Positions 53,992-62,738 of a DNA stretch of 64,000 bases are shown here, piece after piece. The stretch lies in assembly GCF_016526145.1 (NCBI RefSeq), contig NZ_JADDUE010000012.1:62001-126000 (forward strand), in the 5' to 3' direction. How positions within the stretch are numbered: the first letter of the stretch is position 1; the number at the start of each line of letters is the position of its first letter. Origin of the DNA: Saccharopolyspora galaxeae (GTDB lineage Bacteria; Actinomycetota; Actinomycetes; Mycobacteriales; Pseudonocardiaceae). Under the pieces are notes generated by a model. That model searched no databases, had not been told where the DNA came from, and saw only the letters and a list, made by a program, of their open reading frames with translations. The position numbers and the translations under genes are program-made.

Positions 53992-56166
53992 TCAGCCGGA
54001 GGCCGCCGCGTTCAGCCTGCCCAGTGCGCCGCGGACCACCTGCGGGTCGTAGGTGGCCCAGAACGGCGGCAGCGAGGCGCGCAGGAAGCTGCCGTAGCGG
54101 GCGGTCGCCAGCCGCGGGTCGAGGACCGCGATGACGCCGCGGTCGTGCACGGACCGCAGCAGCCGCCCGGCGCCTTGGGCCAGCAGCAGCGCCGCGTGCG
54201 TCCCGGCGACGGTGATGAACCCGTTGCCGCCGTGCGCGGACACCGCCTTCTGCCGCGCCGAGGCGAGCGGGTCGTCCGGCCGCGGGAACGGGATGCGGTC
54301 CATCACCACGAGTTGCAGCGAGTCACCGGGCACGTCCACGCCCTGCCACAGCGACAACGTGCCGAACAGCGAGGTTTCCGGTGATTCGGAGAACTTCGCG
54401 ACCAGCTGCGCGGTGTTGTCCTCGCCCTGGCACAGCACCGGCGTCGACAGCCGGTCCCGCAGCTGTTCGGACGCCTGCTTGGCCGCGCGCATCGAGGAGA
54501 ACAGCCCGAGCGTGCGGCCACCCGCGGCCTGCACCAGCTCGGTGAGCTCGTCCAGGTACTCGTCCGGAAGTCCGGCTTTGCCCGGCGGCGGCAGGTGCCG
54601 CGCGATGTAGAGGATGCCGCTGCGCCGGTGCTCGAACGGTGAGCCGACGTCCAGCCCGGTCCAGGCGGTGCTGGAGCTGTCGGAGGGTGCTTCCTTGCGG
54701 CTGGCCATGTCCTCGGCCGCGGCCGCCTGGCGCTCCGGCGGCAGGCCCCACTGCCGGGCCAGCGTGTCGAAGGACCCGCCGAGCGCCAGCGTCGCCGAGG
54801 TCAGCACCGTCGTGCGCTGCCCGAACAGCCGCTCCCGCAGCAGCCCGCCGACGCCGAGCGGGGCCACCTTCACCGCTCGCGGCCGGTTCGGCTCGGCGCT
54901 GATCCAAACCACGTCGCGGCGCTGGCCCTCCGGTTCGTCGAAGGCGTCCAGCAACCGAACCGCGGTGTCGTGCAGCTCCTCGGTCAACGCCAGCGCGAGC
55001 CTGCGGGCCGTGCTGCCTTCGACGTCCTCCTTGCGCTCCGGCCCGAGCGCGGTCATGCACGCCGCGCCCGCGTCGCGCAACGCCGTGAGCGCCCCGCCGA
55101 GCGCTTCCGGCATCGCCTCCAGCCGCTCCGCAGGCGCGTCCTCCAGCACGGTTTCGAGTCCTTCGGCCGCCTCGTCGAGCCGGTCGGCGATGCTCTGGTC
55201 GATCGCGCGCCCGCAGCGCCGCGCGGCGAGTTTCGCCTGGCCTCCGGTGAGTTCTCCGGTGGCGGCCGAGGTCACCCGGTCGACCAGGTCGTGCGCCTCG
55301 TCGACCATGACCACGTCGTGCTCGGGCAGCACCGGCCGGTCGTCGAGCGCGTCGATCGCCAGCAGCGCGTGGTTGGTCACGACCACGTCGGCCCGGCCCG
55401 CTTCACCGCGCGCGCGTTCGGCGAAGCAGTCGGTGCCGACGGGGCAGCGCTGCACCCCGAGGCATTCCTTGGCGGTCACCGAAACCTGCCGCCACGCCTG
55501 ATCGGTCACGCCCGGCACGAGTTCGTCCCGGTCGCCGGATTCGGTCTCGGTCGCCCACTCCCGCAGCCGCTTGACCTGCCGCTCCAGCGCGGAGGCGGCG
55601 AACGGGTCGAACAGCGCGCCTTCGTCGGGTTCTTCCGGGGCGTTGCCGTGGATCCGGTTCAGGCACAGGTAGTTGCGGCGGCCTTTGAGGATCGCGAACG
55701 TCGGCGGCCGCCCCAGCGCCTCGGCCAGCGCGGTCGCCAGCCGCGGCAGGTCGCGGTCCACCAGCTGGCGCTGCAGCGCGATCGTCGCGGTGGAGATCAC
55801 CACCGTGGTGGCCGCGGTGACGGCGTGCCGGATCGCGGGAACCAGGTAGGCGAGGGATTTGCCGGTGCCGGTTCCGGCCTGCACGGCCAAGTGCTCACCG
55901 GATCCGATGGAGTGCTCCACGGCGTCGGCCATCCGCGCCTGGCCCTCGCGCTCGGTGCCGCCGACCGAGCGGACCGCGATCTCCAGCAGCTCGGCCAGCT
56001 CTGGTACCTGCTCCGGTGGTTTCGCGGTGCTCGGCTCGCTCCGGTGCTGAGCCTGCTGCGGCCCGCCCTGCTTCGCGAGGTCGGCGGCGATCTCCGGCGG
56101 AAGATCGTCGGAATCGTCGGGCGCGAACACGTCCGGATCGGACCACTGCGGAACGGAACCAGGCAC
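53992..56166 (-). CDS. dinG: DinG/XPD-like iron-sulfur DNA helicase
   Basis: A 724-residue superfamily 2 helicase. Walker A VQAGTGTGKSLAYLVPAIRHAV, the [4Fe-4S] cysteines in NYLCLNRIHG and AKECLGVQRCPVGTDCFAE, DEAH box MVDEAHDLVDRV, motif III TVLTSATLALGGSFD, and motif VI QGAGRLLRSVHDRGVIAVLDPR. Probably unwinds R-loops, D-loops or G-quadruplexes in repair. No exonuclease domain is fused. ATG (or GTG) at 56166. Preceded on the same strand by a TetR gene 148 bp away, not obviously cotranscribed. Confidence 0.9.
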   Translation of the reverse strand: MPGSVPQWSDPDVFAPDDSDDLPPEIAADLAKQGGPQQAQHRSEPSTAKPPEQVPELAELLEIAVRSVGGTEREGQARMADAVEHSIGSGEHLAVQAGTGTGKSLAYLVPAIRHAVTAATTVVISTATIALQRQLVDRDLPRLATALAEALGRPPTFAILKGRRNYLCLNRIHGNAPEEPDEGALFDPFAASALERQVKRLREWATETESGDRDELVPGVTDQAWRQVSVTAKECLGVQRCPVGTDCFAERARGEAGRADVVVTNHALLAIDALDDRPVLPEHDVVMVDEAHDLVDRVTSAATGELTGGQAKLAARRCGRAIDQSIADRLDEAAEGLETVLEDAPAERLEAMPEALGGALTALRDAGAACMTALGPERKEDVEGSTARRLALALTEELHDTAVRLLDAFDEPEGQRRDVVWISAEPNRPRAVKVAPLGVGGLLRERLFGQRTTVLTSATLALGGSFDTLARQWGLPPERQAAAAEDMASRKEAPSDSSSTAWTGLDVGSPFEHRRSGILYIARHLPPPGKAGLPDEYLDELTELVQAAGGRTLGLFSSMRAAKQASEQLRDRLSTPVLCQGEDNTAQLVAKFSESPETSLFGTLSLWQGVDVPGDSLQLVVMDRIPFPRPDDPLASARQKAVSAHGGNGFITVAGTHAALLLAQGAGRLLRSVHDRGVIAVLDPRLATARYGSFLRASLPPFWATYDPQVVRGALGRLNAAASG

Positions 56167-56313
56167 CCTCCGACGCTACCGCGCGGCCACGTCAAGGCTG
56201 CGGGGCACACACCGGCGCGAGTCGGGCGGTGACGCATGGATGGGCGTGGCCGCAGCCAAGCGGCTGCTACGCCGCCTGCCCGGCACTCGCAGCACCGCGC
56301 CGTTCCCAGCGGG

Positions 56314-56916
56314 TCAGGAAGGCGCCGCCGGCCAGGCGCTCATGGCGTGATCGATCACGCCTTCCAGGTCCGCCAGGGACGCGCCGTCCTTCGCCTGGAT
56401 GGACAGCCCTTGCAGCACCGTCGCGTAGAAGGTCGCGACCGATGCGGTGTCGGTGTCCGCCCGAACGTCGCCTTCGGCGATGCCGCGTTCCAGGCGTTGC
56501 CGCAGCGTCGCGAGCACTTCGCGGCGCAGCCCGGCGAGGTGCTCGCGAACACCGGCGTTGCGGGCGGTGCCGACGTTCGCAGCCAGCACGATCATGCAGC
56601 CCCGCGGAGTCGCCGGGTCGGTGTAGGACCGCGCGTAGCTGCGCAGCATGGACTCCACCGCCAGCCGCGCGGTCGCAGCCCGGTGCAGGGCGTCGTTCGC
56701 GGCGCGGCCCTCGACGGTGTTGTACCGCTCGGTCGCGGACCGGAACAGTCCCTCCTTGCTGCCGAACGTCGCGTACAGGCTCGGTGCGTTGATCCCCATC
56801 GCGGCGGTGAGGTCGCCGATGGAAGTCCCCTCGTACCCGCTGGCCCAGAAGACCTCCATCGCCTTGTGCAGCGCGACCTCCCGGTCGAAGGCCCGCGGTC
56901 GTCCGCGTTCGGTCAT
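56314..56916 (-). CDS. TetR-family regulator
   Basis: A 200-residue repressor. HTH near residues 12-55: REVALHKAMEVFWASGYEGTSIGDLTAAMGINAPSLYATFGSKEGLFRSA. The ligand domain (TPRGCMIVLAANVGTARNAGVREHLAGLRREV) is of the TetR_C type often governing a neighbouring SDR. It is divergent from the SDR at 57035, and a perfect 22-bp palindrome lies over that gene's promoter, so it probably represses the SDR gene and itself. Confidence 0.88.
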   Translation of the reverse strand: MTERGRPRAFDREVALHKAMEVFWASGYEGTSIGDLTAAMGINAPSLYATFGSKEGLFRSATERYNTVEGRAANDALHRAATARLAVESMLRSYARSYTDPATPRGCMIVLAANVGTARNAGVREHLAGLRREVLATLRQRLERGIAEGDVRADTDTASVATFYATVLQGLSIQAKDGASLADLEGVIDHAMSAWPAAPS

Positions 56917-56995
56917 CTCGTGCCCTCCCCGGCCGGTGTCGCGGCTTCCTGCCGCAAATTCTGCTTGACGGCCACCAGTGGTGACGTCAGACTAC

Positions 56996-57017
56996 TTCTG
57001 TATCGACCGATACAGAA
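56996..57017. promoter_or_regulatory. TetR operator between divergent TetR and SDR genes
   Basis: Perfect inverted repeat, left arm TTCTGTATCG and right arm CGATACAGAA with a 2-bp AC centre. A TTGACG -35 box at 56965-56970 puts the -10 region at about 56988-56996, so the operator covers the SDR gene's transcription start, 18 bp before its ATG. Confidence 0.85.
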
Positions 57018-57034
57018 CAATCGATGGGGGAACG

Positions 57035-57775
57035 ATGGCGGAGCTCGCGGGCAAGAAGGCACTCGTGGTCGGCGGGAGCAGGGGCATCGGGGCCGGAGCG
57101 GCGAGCGGTCTCGCGTCGAACGGCGCGGACGTGGCGATCACGTACTCGGGTTCGAAGGACAAAGCGCATTCCGTCGTGCGCGACATCGAGGCTTCGGGGG
57201 TGCGCGGGGCGGCCCTGCCGCTGGACGGGATGGACGCGGACTCCGCCCGCGTCGCGGTCGACGAGGCCGCCGACCGCCTCGGCGGACTCGACATCCTGGT
57301 CAACTGCGCCGGCATCTTCCCCTACGGGTTGATCGAGGACGTCACGCTGGAGCAGTTCGACCAGGCCATCGCGGTGCACGTGCGGACCGCCTTCCTGACG
57401 ACGCAGGCCGCGGTGCGGCACATGTCCGGCGGCGGCCGGATCATCCACATCGGAACCTCGTTCGTGGAACGGGTGCCGTTCCCCGGCGTGAGCCTGTACA
57501 CCTTGAGCAAGTCCGGGCTCACCGGTTTCGCCAAGGCGCTGGCCCGGGAGCTCGGCCCCCGCGGGATCACGGTCAACGTGGTGCACCCGGGGCCTACGGA
57601 CACGGACATGAACCCGGCGGATTCCGAAGGGGCCGACGGGCAGCGCGCCATCACCGCCCTGGGGCACTACGGCGTGGTGGAAGACATCGCGAACACCGTC
57701 GTGCACCTGTCCGGTGCCGGTGGGCGCCACATCACCGGTGCCTCGATCCCCGTGGACGGGGGATGGGCGGCCTGA
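57035..57775 (+). CDS. Short-chain dehydrogenase/reductase under TetR control
   Basis: A 246-residue classical SDR. Cofactor loop GGSRGIGAGAASGLASNGADVAITYSGS, NCAGIFPYG, catalytic Ser/Tyr/Lys in IGTSFVERVPFPGVSLYTLSKSGLTGF, and C-terminal TGASIPVDGGWAA. The YSGSKDK segment after the second strand suggests NADP(H) preference. ATG at 57035 follows GGGGGA. This TetR-palindrome-SDR arrangement is a common stand-alone detoxification unit; membership in the adjacent cyclitol region is not shown. Confidence 0.86.
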   Translation: MAELAGKKALVVGGSRGIGAGAASGLASNGADVAITYSGSKDKAHSVVRDIEASGVRGAALPLDGMDADSARVAVDEAADRLGGLDILVNCAGIFPYGLIEDVTLEQFDQAIAVHVRTAFLTTQAAVRHMSGGGRIIHIGTSFVERVPFPGVSLYTLSKSGLTGFAKALARELGPRGITVNVVHPGPTDTDMNPADSEGADGQRAITALGHYGVVEDIANTVVHLSGAGGRHITGASIPVDGGWAA

Positions 57776-58110
57776 TTCGACGGCCGGTGCGCAGCGGGCT
57801 CCGCCGACCGTGCAACGGTGCGGAGAACCGGGGGTTCGTGGGAGAAGTCAGCGCTGCTGCTGAGGCAGCGGCACTGGGGCATCACTAGCACTGGGCATTC
57901 ACTGGGTCATCACTACTGGGGCGAGTTCCATCGAGCCGGGGTGCGCCCGAAACCGCACCACCGGCCGAGTACGGGCCCAAGGCTCTGGGGGCCTGATCGC
58001 GTTCCGGGCCTGCGCGGCCCGAGCACCGCGGTTCACGGGCGAGCTCGTCGGCAATTCTCGCGCGCAGCGCCCTGGGGGTCGCTGCACTGGACTGAAGAGG
58101 TATTTCTGCA
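57776..58110. other. Intergenic region with short CACTGGG repeats
   Basis: About 335 bp with no gene. CACTGGG recurs at 57872, 57889 and 57900, with CATCACTA in two of the units. It could be a regulator array or simple repeat expansion upstream of the oxidase gene. Confidence 0.45.
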
Positions 58111-59649
58111 ATGGCAACAATTTCAAAAGAAGCGCGGCAGTACCCGGACCTGACCAGCGGGTACAACCAGCGGTGGTCGGGGACTCCGGAATCCGTTGTC
58201 CTGGTCGAGTCCGTGGAGCAGGTCGCACCGGTGGTGCAGGAAGCCGTCCGCGACGGCAAGCGGATGACGGTGAACGGTGCCGGGCACTGCTTCGAGGACT
58301 TCGTCTACAACAGCGACGTCGATGTCGTGATCAACATGAAGCACCTCGACGCCGTGTACTACGACCCGGCCATGAACGCCGTCGCCGTCGAAGCGGGTTC
58401 GAACCTGCTCAACGTGTACAAGAAGCTCTACGAGCGGTGGGGTGTCACCCTCCCCGGCGGCCTCTGCTACTCGGTCGGTGTCGGGGGACACGTTTCCGGC
58501 GGTGGATGGGGCGCGCTGGCCCGGCGGCACGGTTTGATCGTTGACCACCTCTACGCGGTCGAGGTCGTCGTGGTCGGCGAAGGCGGTGAGGTCCGCCGGG
58601 TAGTGGCCACGAGGGAGGAAGACGACCCCAACCGGGACCTGTGGTGGGCGCACACCGGCGGTGGCGGCGGCAATTTCGGCGTGATCACCCGCTACTGGTT
58701 CCGCAGTCCCGGCGCGACCGGCCGCGAACCCGGCGAGATCCTGCCGCGCCCACCGCGGCACGTGCTGCTCAGCGCAGCCGCGCTGTCCTGGGACGAGATC
58801 ACCGAAGCAGGCTTCACCCGGCTCGTGAACAACTACGCCGACTGGCACGTGCGCAACTCCCGGCCGGGCAGCCGGGCCGCAGGTCTGTTCGGGCTGGCCG
58901 TGCTCAACCACCGGTCGAACGGGCAGATCGGCTTGATCACCCAGGTGGAAGCCGATCTGCCGGGGGCGGACGACCTGCTAGCGGAATACCTCGACGCGAT
59001 CACGGACGGGGTCGGTGCACCGCTCCAACCGATGACCGCGTCGATGGGGGAGTACAACGCGATGCCCGGGTGCTACGAAGCGCAGCGCTTGCCGTGGCTG
59101 CAGGCGACGCGCTTCCTGGGCACCAACAACGTCGACCTGAACAATCCGACGTTGCGCGCCGATTACAAATCCGGGTACATGCGCGGCAACTTCCCGGACA
59201 AGCACGTCGCGACCATGTACCAGAGCCTCACCAGCACCGACATCGACAACTCGACCGCCACCATGCACCTGCAGGGCTTCGGGGCCCAGGTCAACGCGGT
59301 GCCCGAGTCCGCGACCGCGTTCGCGCACCGGAGTTCGTTCTTCAAGCTCTACTGGCAAGTGCTGTGGGACGACCCGGCGGATGACGACGAGCACCTGACC
59401 TGGTTGCGCCGGTTCTACGCGGACCTGTACCGGGACACCGGCGGGGTGCCGGTGCCGAACGAGCTCACGGACGGCTGCTACGTGAACTACCCGGACGTGG
59501 ACTTGAACTCCGCGGAGCACAACCAGTCGCAAGTGCCCTGGTACCGGCTCTACTACAAGGAGAACTACGAGCGGCTGCAGCAGGTGAAGAAGCGGTTCGA
59601 TCCGCGCGACGTGTTCCGGCACGCCCAATCCGTGCGGCTGCCGGACTGA
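58111..59649 (+). CDS. Berberine-bridge-type FAD oxidase, probably bicovalent flavin
   Basis: A 512-residue PCMH/BBE flavoprotein. The FAD domain has His in NGAGHCFEDF (near residue 59) and Cys in GGLCYSVGVGGHVSGGGWGA (near 124). These align with the His and Cys that bind FAD at two points in berberine bridge enzyme, so bicovalent attachment is likely. The C-terminal BBE segment reads YYKENYERLQQVKKRFDPRDVFRHAQSVRL. Relatives oxidise sugars, alkaloids or polyketide-linked sugars. No signal peptide. It is convergent with the cyclase operon, from which a long hairpin separates it. Confidence 0.88.
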   Translation: MATISKEARQYPDLTSGYNQRWSGTPESVVLVESVEQVAPVVQEAVRDGKRMTVNGAGHCFEDFVYNSDVDVVINMKHLDAVYYDPAMNAVAVEAGSNLLNVYKKLYERWGVTLPGGLCYSVGVGGHVSGGGWGALARRHGLIVDHLYAVEVVVVGEGGEVRRVVATREEDDPNRDLWWAHTGGGGGNFGVITRYWFRSPGATGREPGEILPRPPRHVLLSAAALSWDEITEAGFTRLVNNYADWHVRNSRPGSRAAGLFGLAVLNHRSNGQIGLITQVEADLPGADDLLAEYLDAITDGVGAPLQPMTASMGEYNAMPGCYEAQRLPWLQATRFLGTNNVDLNNPTLRADYKSGYMRGNFPDKHVATMYQSLTSTDIDNSTATMHLQGFGAQVNAVPESATAFAHRSSFFKLYWQVLWDDPADDDEHLTWLRRFYADLYRDTGGVPVPNELTDGCYVNYPDVDLNSAEHNQSQVPWYRLYYKENYERLQQVKKRFDPRDVFRHAQSVRLPD

Positions 59650-59663
59650 TGGGACAGGCCCGT

Positions 59664-59709
59664 ACCGGTGCGGTGCGATCGCCCTGGTGGCGCATCGCAC
59701 CGCACCGGT
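59664..59709. terminator. Bidirectional terminator between oxidase and cyclase genes
   Basis: Perfect 16-bp stem ACCGGTGCGGTGCGAT / ATCGCACCGCACCGGT with a 14-nt loop, 14 bp after the oxidase stop and 32 bp after the cyclase stop. Confidence 0.9.
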
Positions 59710-59741
59710 CGCGGGGCCGGGCATCGCCGCGTGGCCGCGCA

Positions 59742-60938
59742 TCAGCCGTTCTTCGCCAGCTCAGCCAGCGACTCGCCCGCCACCTCGAGTTCCCGCTCGT
59801 CGACGTCGTCGACGAACCGGGCGGCCCCGATGCCGACGGGAAGCGGCAACCGCTGCCTGCCGCCGCGGTGTCGGGTGGTGTCGCCCAGCGCCGAGATCAG
59901 CAGCTCGCTGGTGCACAGCGGGTGCGAGATCGGCAGTTCCAGCGCGCGCATGAGCCGCAGCACGCGGCTCCGTTCGGTAGCGGTGACCAGACCTCGCGCT
60001 TCGGCGAGCAGCGTGCTCAAGGCCATGTCGATGCTCACCGCTTCGCCGTGCAGCAGTTCCGGCAACGCCCGCATCTCCAGCGTCGGGCTGAACGAATGAC
60101 CGTAGTCGACGACGCGTTCCAGCGAGCTCTCCCACAGGTTCGGCTGCAATTCGTCCAACATGCCGCCGATGGACCGTTCGAGAACTTCGGTCGCGGCTTC
60201 CCGGTGCCGGCCGTCGCGCTGGAACTTGGCAGCGAGGAGCCCGGCACCGTGCCAGTCCAGCAGGTCGAACAGCCGGCGATCCCCGATCAGCGCCATCTTG
60301 AGGATCTCGGCCAGCCCGTTGCTGAGATGCCTGCGGTCGACGGTTCGCAGGAACGCCGGATCCAGCACGACGCGATCGGCCGCGTGATAGGTCCCGATCC
60401 GGTTCTTGTGCTCGTCGAAGTTGACGCCGGTCTTCACTCCGATGCCCGCGTCGACGAGACCGATCAGCGTCGTGGGCACCCGCACCACCGGCGTGCCCCG
60501 GCGGTACAGGCTGCCGGCGAAACCGACGACGTCCAGCAGCACACCGCCACCCGCCGCGACGATCGGCTCGTTCCGGCGGTCGATGCCGAACCGATCGAGC
60601 GCTTGCAGCACGGTGCGCACGTTGCCCCAGTGCTTCGTCGTCTCGTCGCAATCCAGCACGCAGGTGGCGGACGGGATCGAATGCCGCTCGAAGTAGTCGG
60701 TGAACGAACGGCCGTAGTGCCGGTGCACCTCGGAATCAATCACGAGGAGTCGTCGCGCCGTTGGCGGCACGCCGCGCGGAACGGCCCGCAGCAGCGCCGG
60801 ATTCGCGGGATCGAGAATGCCGTCGCAGAGCGCGACGTCGTAGCTGACGGGCCGGGTCGCCGTTACGGTCCAGCGGTTGCGGGATGCTTCGGATCGATCC
60901 CGCCACGGCGCGAACGATTCCGTTGCGGTCGGCGTCAT
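59742..60938 (-). CDS. Sedoheptulose 7-phosphate cyclase (EEVS-like, dehydroquinate-synthase fold)
   Basis: A 398-residue sugar-phosphate cyclase. NAD-binding AAGGGVLLDVVGFAGSLYRRGTPVVRVPTTLIGLVDAGIGVKTGVNF then DEHKNRIGTYHAADRVVLDP. Metal ligands Glu in GLAEILKMALI, His in DYGHSFSPTLEM and His in LLHGEAVSIDMALS. The GHSFSPTLE and HG-x-AVSIDMA forms distinguish C7-cyclitol synthases from true dehydroquinate synthase (GHTxGHA). Makes 2-epi-5-epi-valiolone or a relative from sedoheptulose 7-phosphate. The adjacent VOC gene favours EEVS; demethyl-4-deoxygadusol synthase is the alternative. ATG directly abuts the VOC stop. Confidence 0.88.
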   Translation of the reverse strand: MTPTATESFAPWRDRSEASRNRWTVTATRPVSYDVALCDGILDPANPALLRAVPRGVPPTARRLLVIDSEVHRHYGRSFTDYFERHSIPSATCVLDCDETTKHWGNVRTVLQALDRFGIDRRNEPIVAAGGGVLLDVVGFAGSLYRRGTPVVRVPTTLIGLVDAGIGVKTGVNFDEHKNRIGTYHAADRVVLDPAFLRTVDRRHLSNGLAEILKMALIGDRRLFDLLDWHGAGLLAAKFQRDGRHREAATEVLERSIGGMLDELQPNLWESSLERVVDYGHSFSPTLEMRALPELLHGEAVSIDMALSTLLAEARGLVTATERSRVLRLMRALELPISHPLCTSELLISALGDTTRHRGGRQRLPLPVGIGAARFVDDVDERELEVAGESLAELAKNG

Positions 60939-61586
60939 CTAACGCTCCTTCTCTGTCAGGTTCGCGCCGGTGTTCCGGGACGGGTGCGGATCGCCGGCCG
61001 CATTCGCGTCGGCGCTGCTCGGGATCGCGTCGCGGTTTTGCTCGGCCCTGTTGTCCCAGCGTGGGGCCGGTCCGTACTTGCGTGCGGCGGTGCGCTGTTC
61101 GTAGGGCATTCCCGCGGGCATGTCGACCACTTCCAGCTGCATTCCCCACGGCGCGGTGAAGTACATCCACCTGTTCCCGGCGAGCGGGCCTTCTTCGATC
61201 GTTTCCGGTTCGCCCTGCAACCGCACCCCCGGCTGGTTCCGCAGGTATTCGGCGGCGACGTCCACGTCGTCGACGTAAATGGCCAGGTGGTGACCGCCGT
61301 GGTCGCTGTTCTCCGGTATCCGGCGCTGCTGGTTCGGGGCCGTGTACTCGAACAGTTCCAGGTTGGTGGTGGGGCCCAGCCGCAGCATCGCGATCCGGGC
61401 CGTCGCTCGTTCGTGCACGTTGAGCTTGCGAGTCATCCAGTCACCGGCCAGGTCCTGGACCGGACCTTCCCAGTAGATCGTTTCGGCACCCAGCACGTCC
61501 ACGAAGAAGTCGACCGCCCGCTGCAGATCGGGCACGGTGAAGGCGACGTGGTCGACGTTTCGCGCTCCGGGGATTCCGCTACCCAT
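60939..61586 (-). CDS. VOC-superfamily protein, candidate cyclitol epimerase (CetB/ValD-like)
   Basis: A 215-residue vicinal-oxygen-chelate protein with two beta-alpha-beta-beta-beta modules. Metal ligands: His in NVDHVAFTVPDLQRAVDFF, Glu in NLELFEYTAP, His in GGHHLAIYVDD, Glu in MQLEVVDMPAGMPYE. Plain glyoxalase is possible, but 2-epi-5-epi-valiolone epimerases of the cetoniacytone and validamycin pathways belong to this superfamily and are encoded beside the cyclase, as here. The last ~45 residues are a disordered polar tail. It overlaps the upstream cupin gene by 8 bp and abuts the cyclase gene. Confidence 0.8.
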   Translation of the reverse strand: MGSGIPGARNVDHVAFTVPDLQRAVDFFVDVLGAETIYWEGPVQDLAGDWMTRKLNVHERATARIAMLRLGPTTNLELFEYTAPNQQRRIPENSDHGGHHLAIYVDDVDVAAEYLRNQPGVRLQGEPETIEEGPLAGNRWMYFTAPWGMQLEVVDMPAGMPYEQRTAARKYGPAPRWDNRAEQNRDAIPSSADANAAGDPHPSRNTGANLTEKER

Positions 61587-61989
61587 CGCCGGCCCCCGCG
61601 GGCCGTTCCACGGGTTTCCGGATCGGCAACCGGCCGGTCACCGATTCCGGGAAAACCGCGATCAGCAGCAGTTCCAATTCGGCCTCGCCGGTGTTGCGCA
61701 ACACCGTGCCCGAACCCGCGGGCGCGAGCACCAGCGCCCCGGGACGCAGGGGAGCGGGCCGGTCCCGCCGGGTATCGGACAGCTCGCCGCTCCCGCCGAG
61801 CACCAGCACCGCCAGCTCGACACCGGACTGCCCGCGCGCGTCCTGCGCTGCCCCGGGCGCCAGCAGCAAGTAGTCCACGGCTTCGCATTCGCTGTAGAGC
61901 ATTCCGCGCCGAGCCAGGCAACGCGATCTGATCACGCCGGTGCGCTCGTCGGCGGTCAGCACCAGTCCGCGCGAGTCGGTGACGATCAT
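61579..61989 (-). CDS. Small cupin-fold protein lacking metal histidines
   Basis: A 136-residue single cupin: VELAVLVLGGSGELSDTRRDRPAPLRPGALVLAPAGSGTVLRNTGEAELELLLIAVFP follows the two cupin strand blocks, but the His-x-His and final His ligands are absent. It resembles the C-terminal half of the protein encoded just upstream, including the opening VIVTD/VIVAD strand. It may be non-catalytic or bind sugar phosphates. The start overlaps the preceding gene's stop by 4 bp. Confidence 0.7.
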   Translation of the reverse strand: MIVTDSRGLVLTADERTGVIRSRCLARRGMLYSECEAVDYLLLAPGAAQDARGQSGVELAVLVLGGSGELSDTRRDRPAPLRPGALVLAPAGSGTVLRNTGEAELELLLIAVFPESVTGRLPIRKPVERPAGAGDG

Positions 61990-62738
61990 TGCCGGCCTCC
62001 CGCGGCGCCGGGGACGGCGAGGCTCACGACGAACAGTTCCAGCGGTTCCCGCTGGGACGCGGCTTCGATGGAAACCGTTCCGCCGAGCGGCAGCGTCAGG
62101 CCCACTCCGGAGCGGAGCGCGACCGTTTCCGAGGATCCGCGTGCGCGTCCCTGGCCGCCGATGGTGTAGACGGTGTGCTCTTCGGAGTCGGCGGAAAGCT
62201 CCAGCGGCTCTCCAGGGCGCAGGCGCACCAGCCGCGCGAGCCGCAGCGGACCGGTCAGGTGCTCGGTGGTGTCCACTTGGCCTGCCTGGCGCAGATCGAT
62301 GACCACGGCGTCGCTCATTGCTGTCCTCTCCGGCTCGTGTCGGGGTGTTTCTCGCGGGGTGTCGAGCACCGCCGCGGTGTGCGGTCCCGAGACTTCGATG
62401 ACCAGCCAGACCAGTTCCTCGTCACCGGTGTTGCGCAAGCCGTGGCGGGTGCCCAGGCCGTTCACGATGAGGTGGCCCGGCCGGACCTGGTGCGTCCGTC
62501 CGTTGAGCGTCATCTCTCCGTCGCCGGAGACGATGAAGTACAACTCTTCGGTGCGCGAATGAATATGTTCTCCGCTCACCCCGCCCGGCGGTAGTGCGGA
62601 CCACTCGACCGCCTCCCAGTAGCCGAACAAACTGCCCCTGCGAGCCAGCACTTTCCAGCGGGCCAGGCCTTCGCCGCTGTGCATTCCGTGGATGTCCGAC
62701 GGTTCGTTGAGGTCTGCGACGATCACTGCGTCTACCAA
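61986..62738 (-). CDS. Two-domain cupin protein
   Basis: A 250-residue bicupin and the first gene of the cyclase operon. Domain 1 (about residues 1-125) keeps metal ligands: His, His and Glu in GEHIHSRTEELYFIVSGDGEM and His in GTRHGLRNTGDEELVWLVIEV. Domain 2 (about 140-250, LRLARLVRLRPGEPLELSAD ... VSIEAASQREPLELFVVSLAV) has lost them. Such proteins act as isomerases, dioxygenases or epimerases in sugar and cyclitol pathways. TTG at 62738 follows GGAGGGA by 7 nt; the open frame continues to 62903 without a site. Confidence 0.75.
   Translation of the reverse strand: MVDAVIVADLNEPSDIHGMHSGEGLARWKVLARRGSLFGYWEAVEWSALPPGGVSGEHIHSRTEELYFIVSGDGEMTLNGRTHQVRPGHLIVNGLGTRHGLRNTGDEELVWLVIEVSGPHTAAVLDTPRETPRHEPERTAMSDAVVIDLRQAGQVDTTEHLTGPLRLARLVRLRPGEPLELSADSEEHTVYTIGGQGRARGSSETVALRSGVGLTLPLGGTVSIEAASQREPLELFVVSLAVPGAAGGRQ

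Noticed and set aside
53183-56166. Defence island made of DUF3800 and DinG
   Set aside because: DinG here is the ordinary chromosomal helicase, no further defence genes are present, and the two genes are not coupled.
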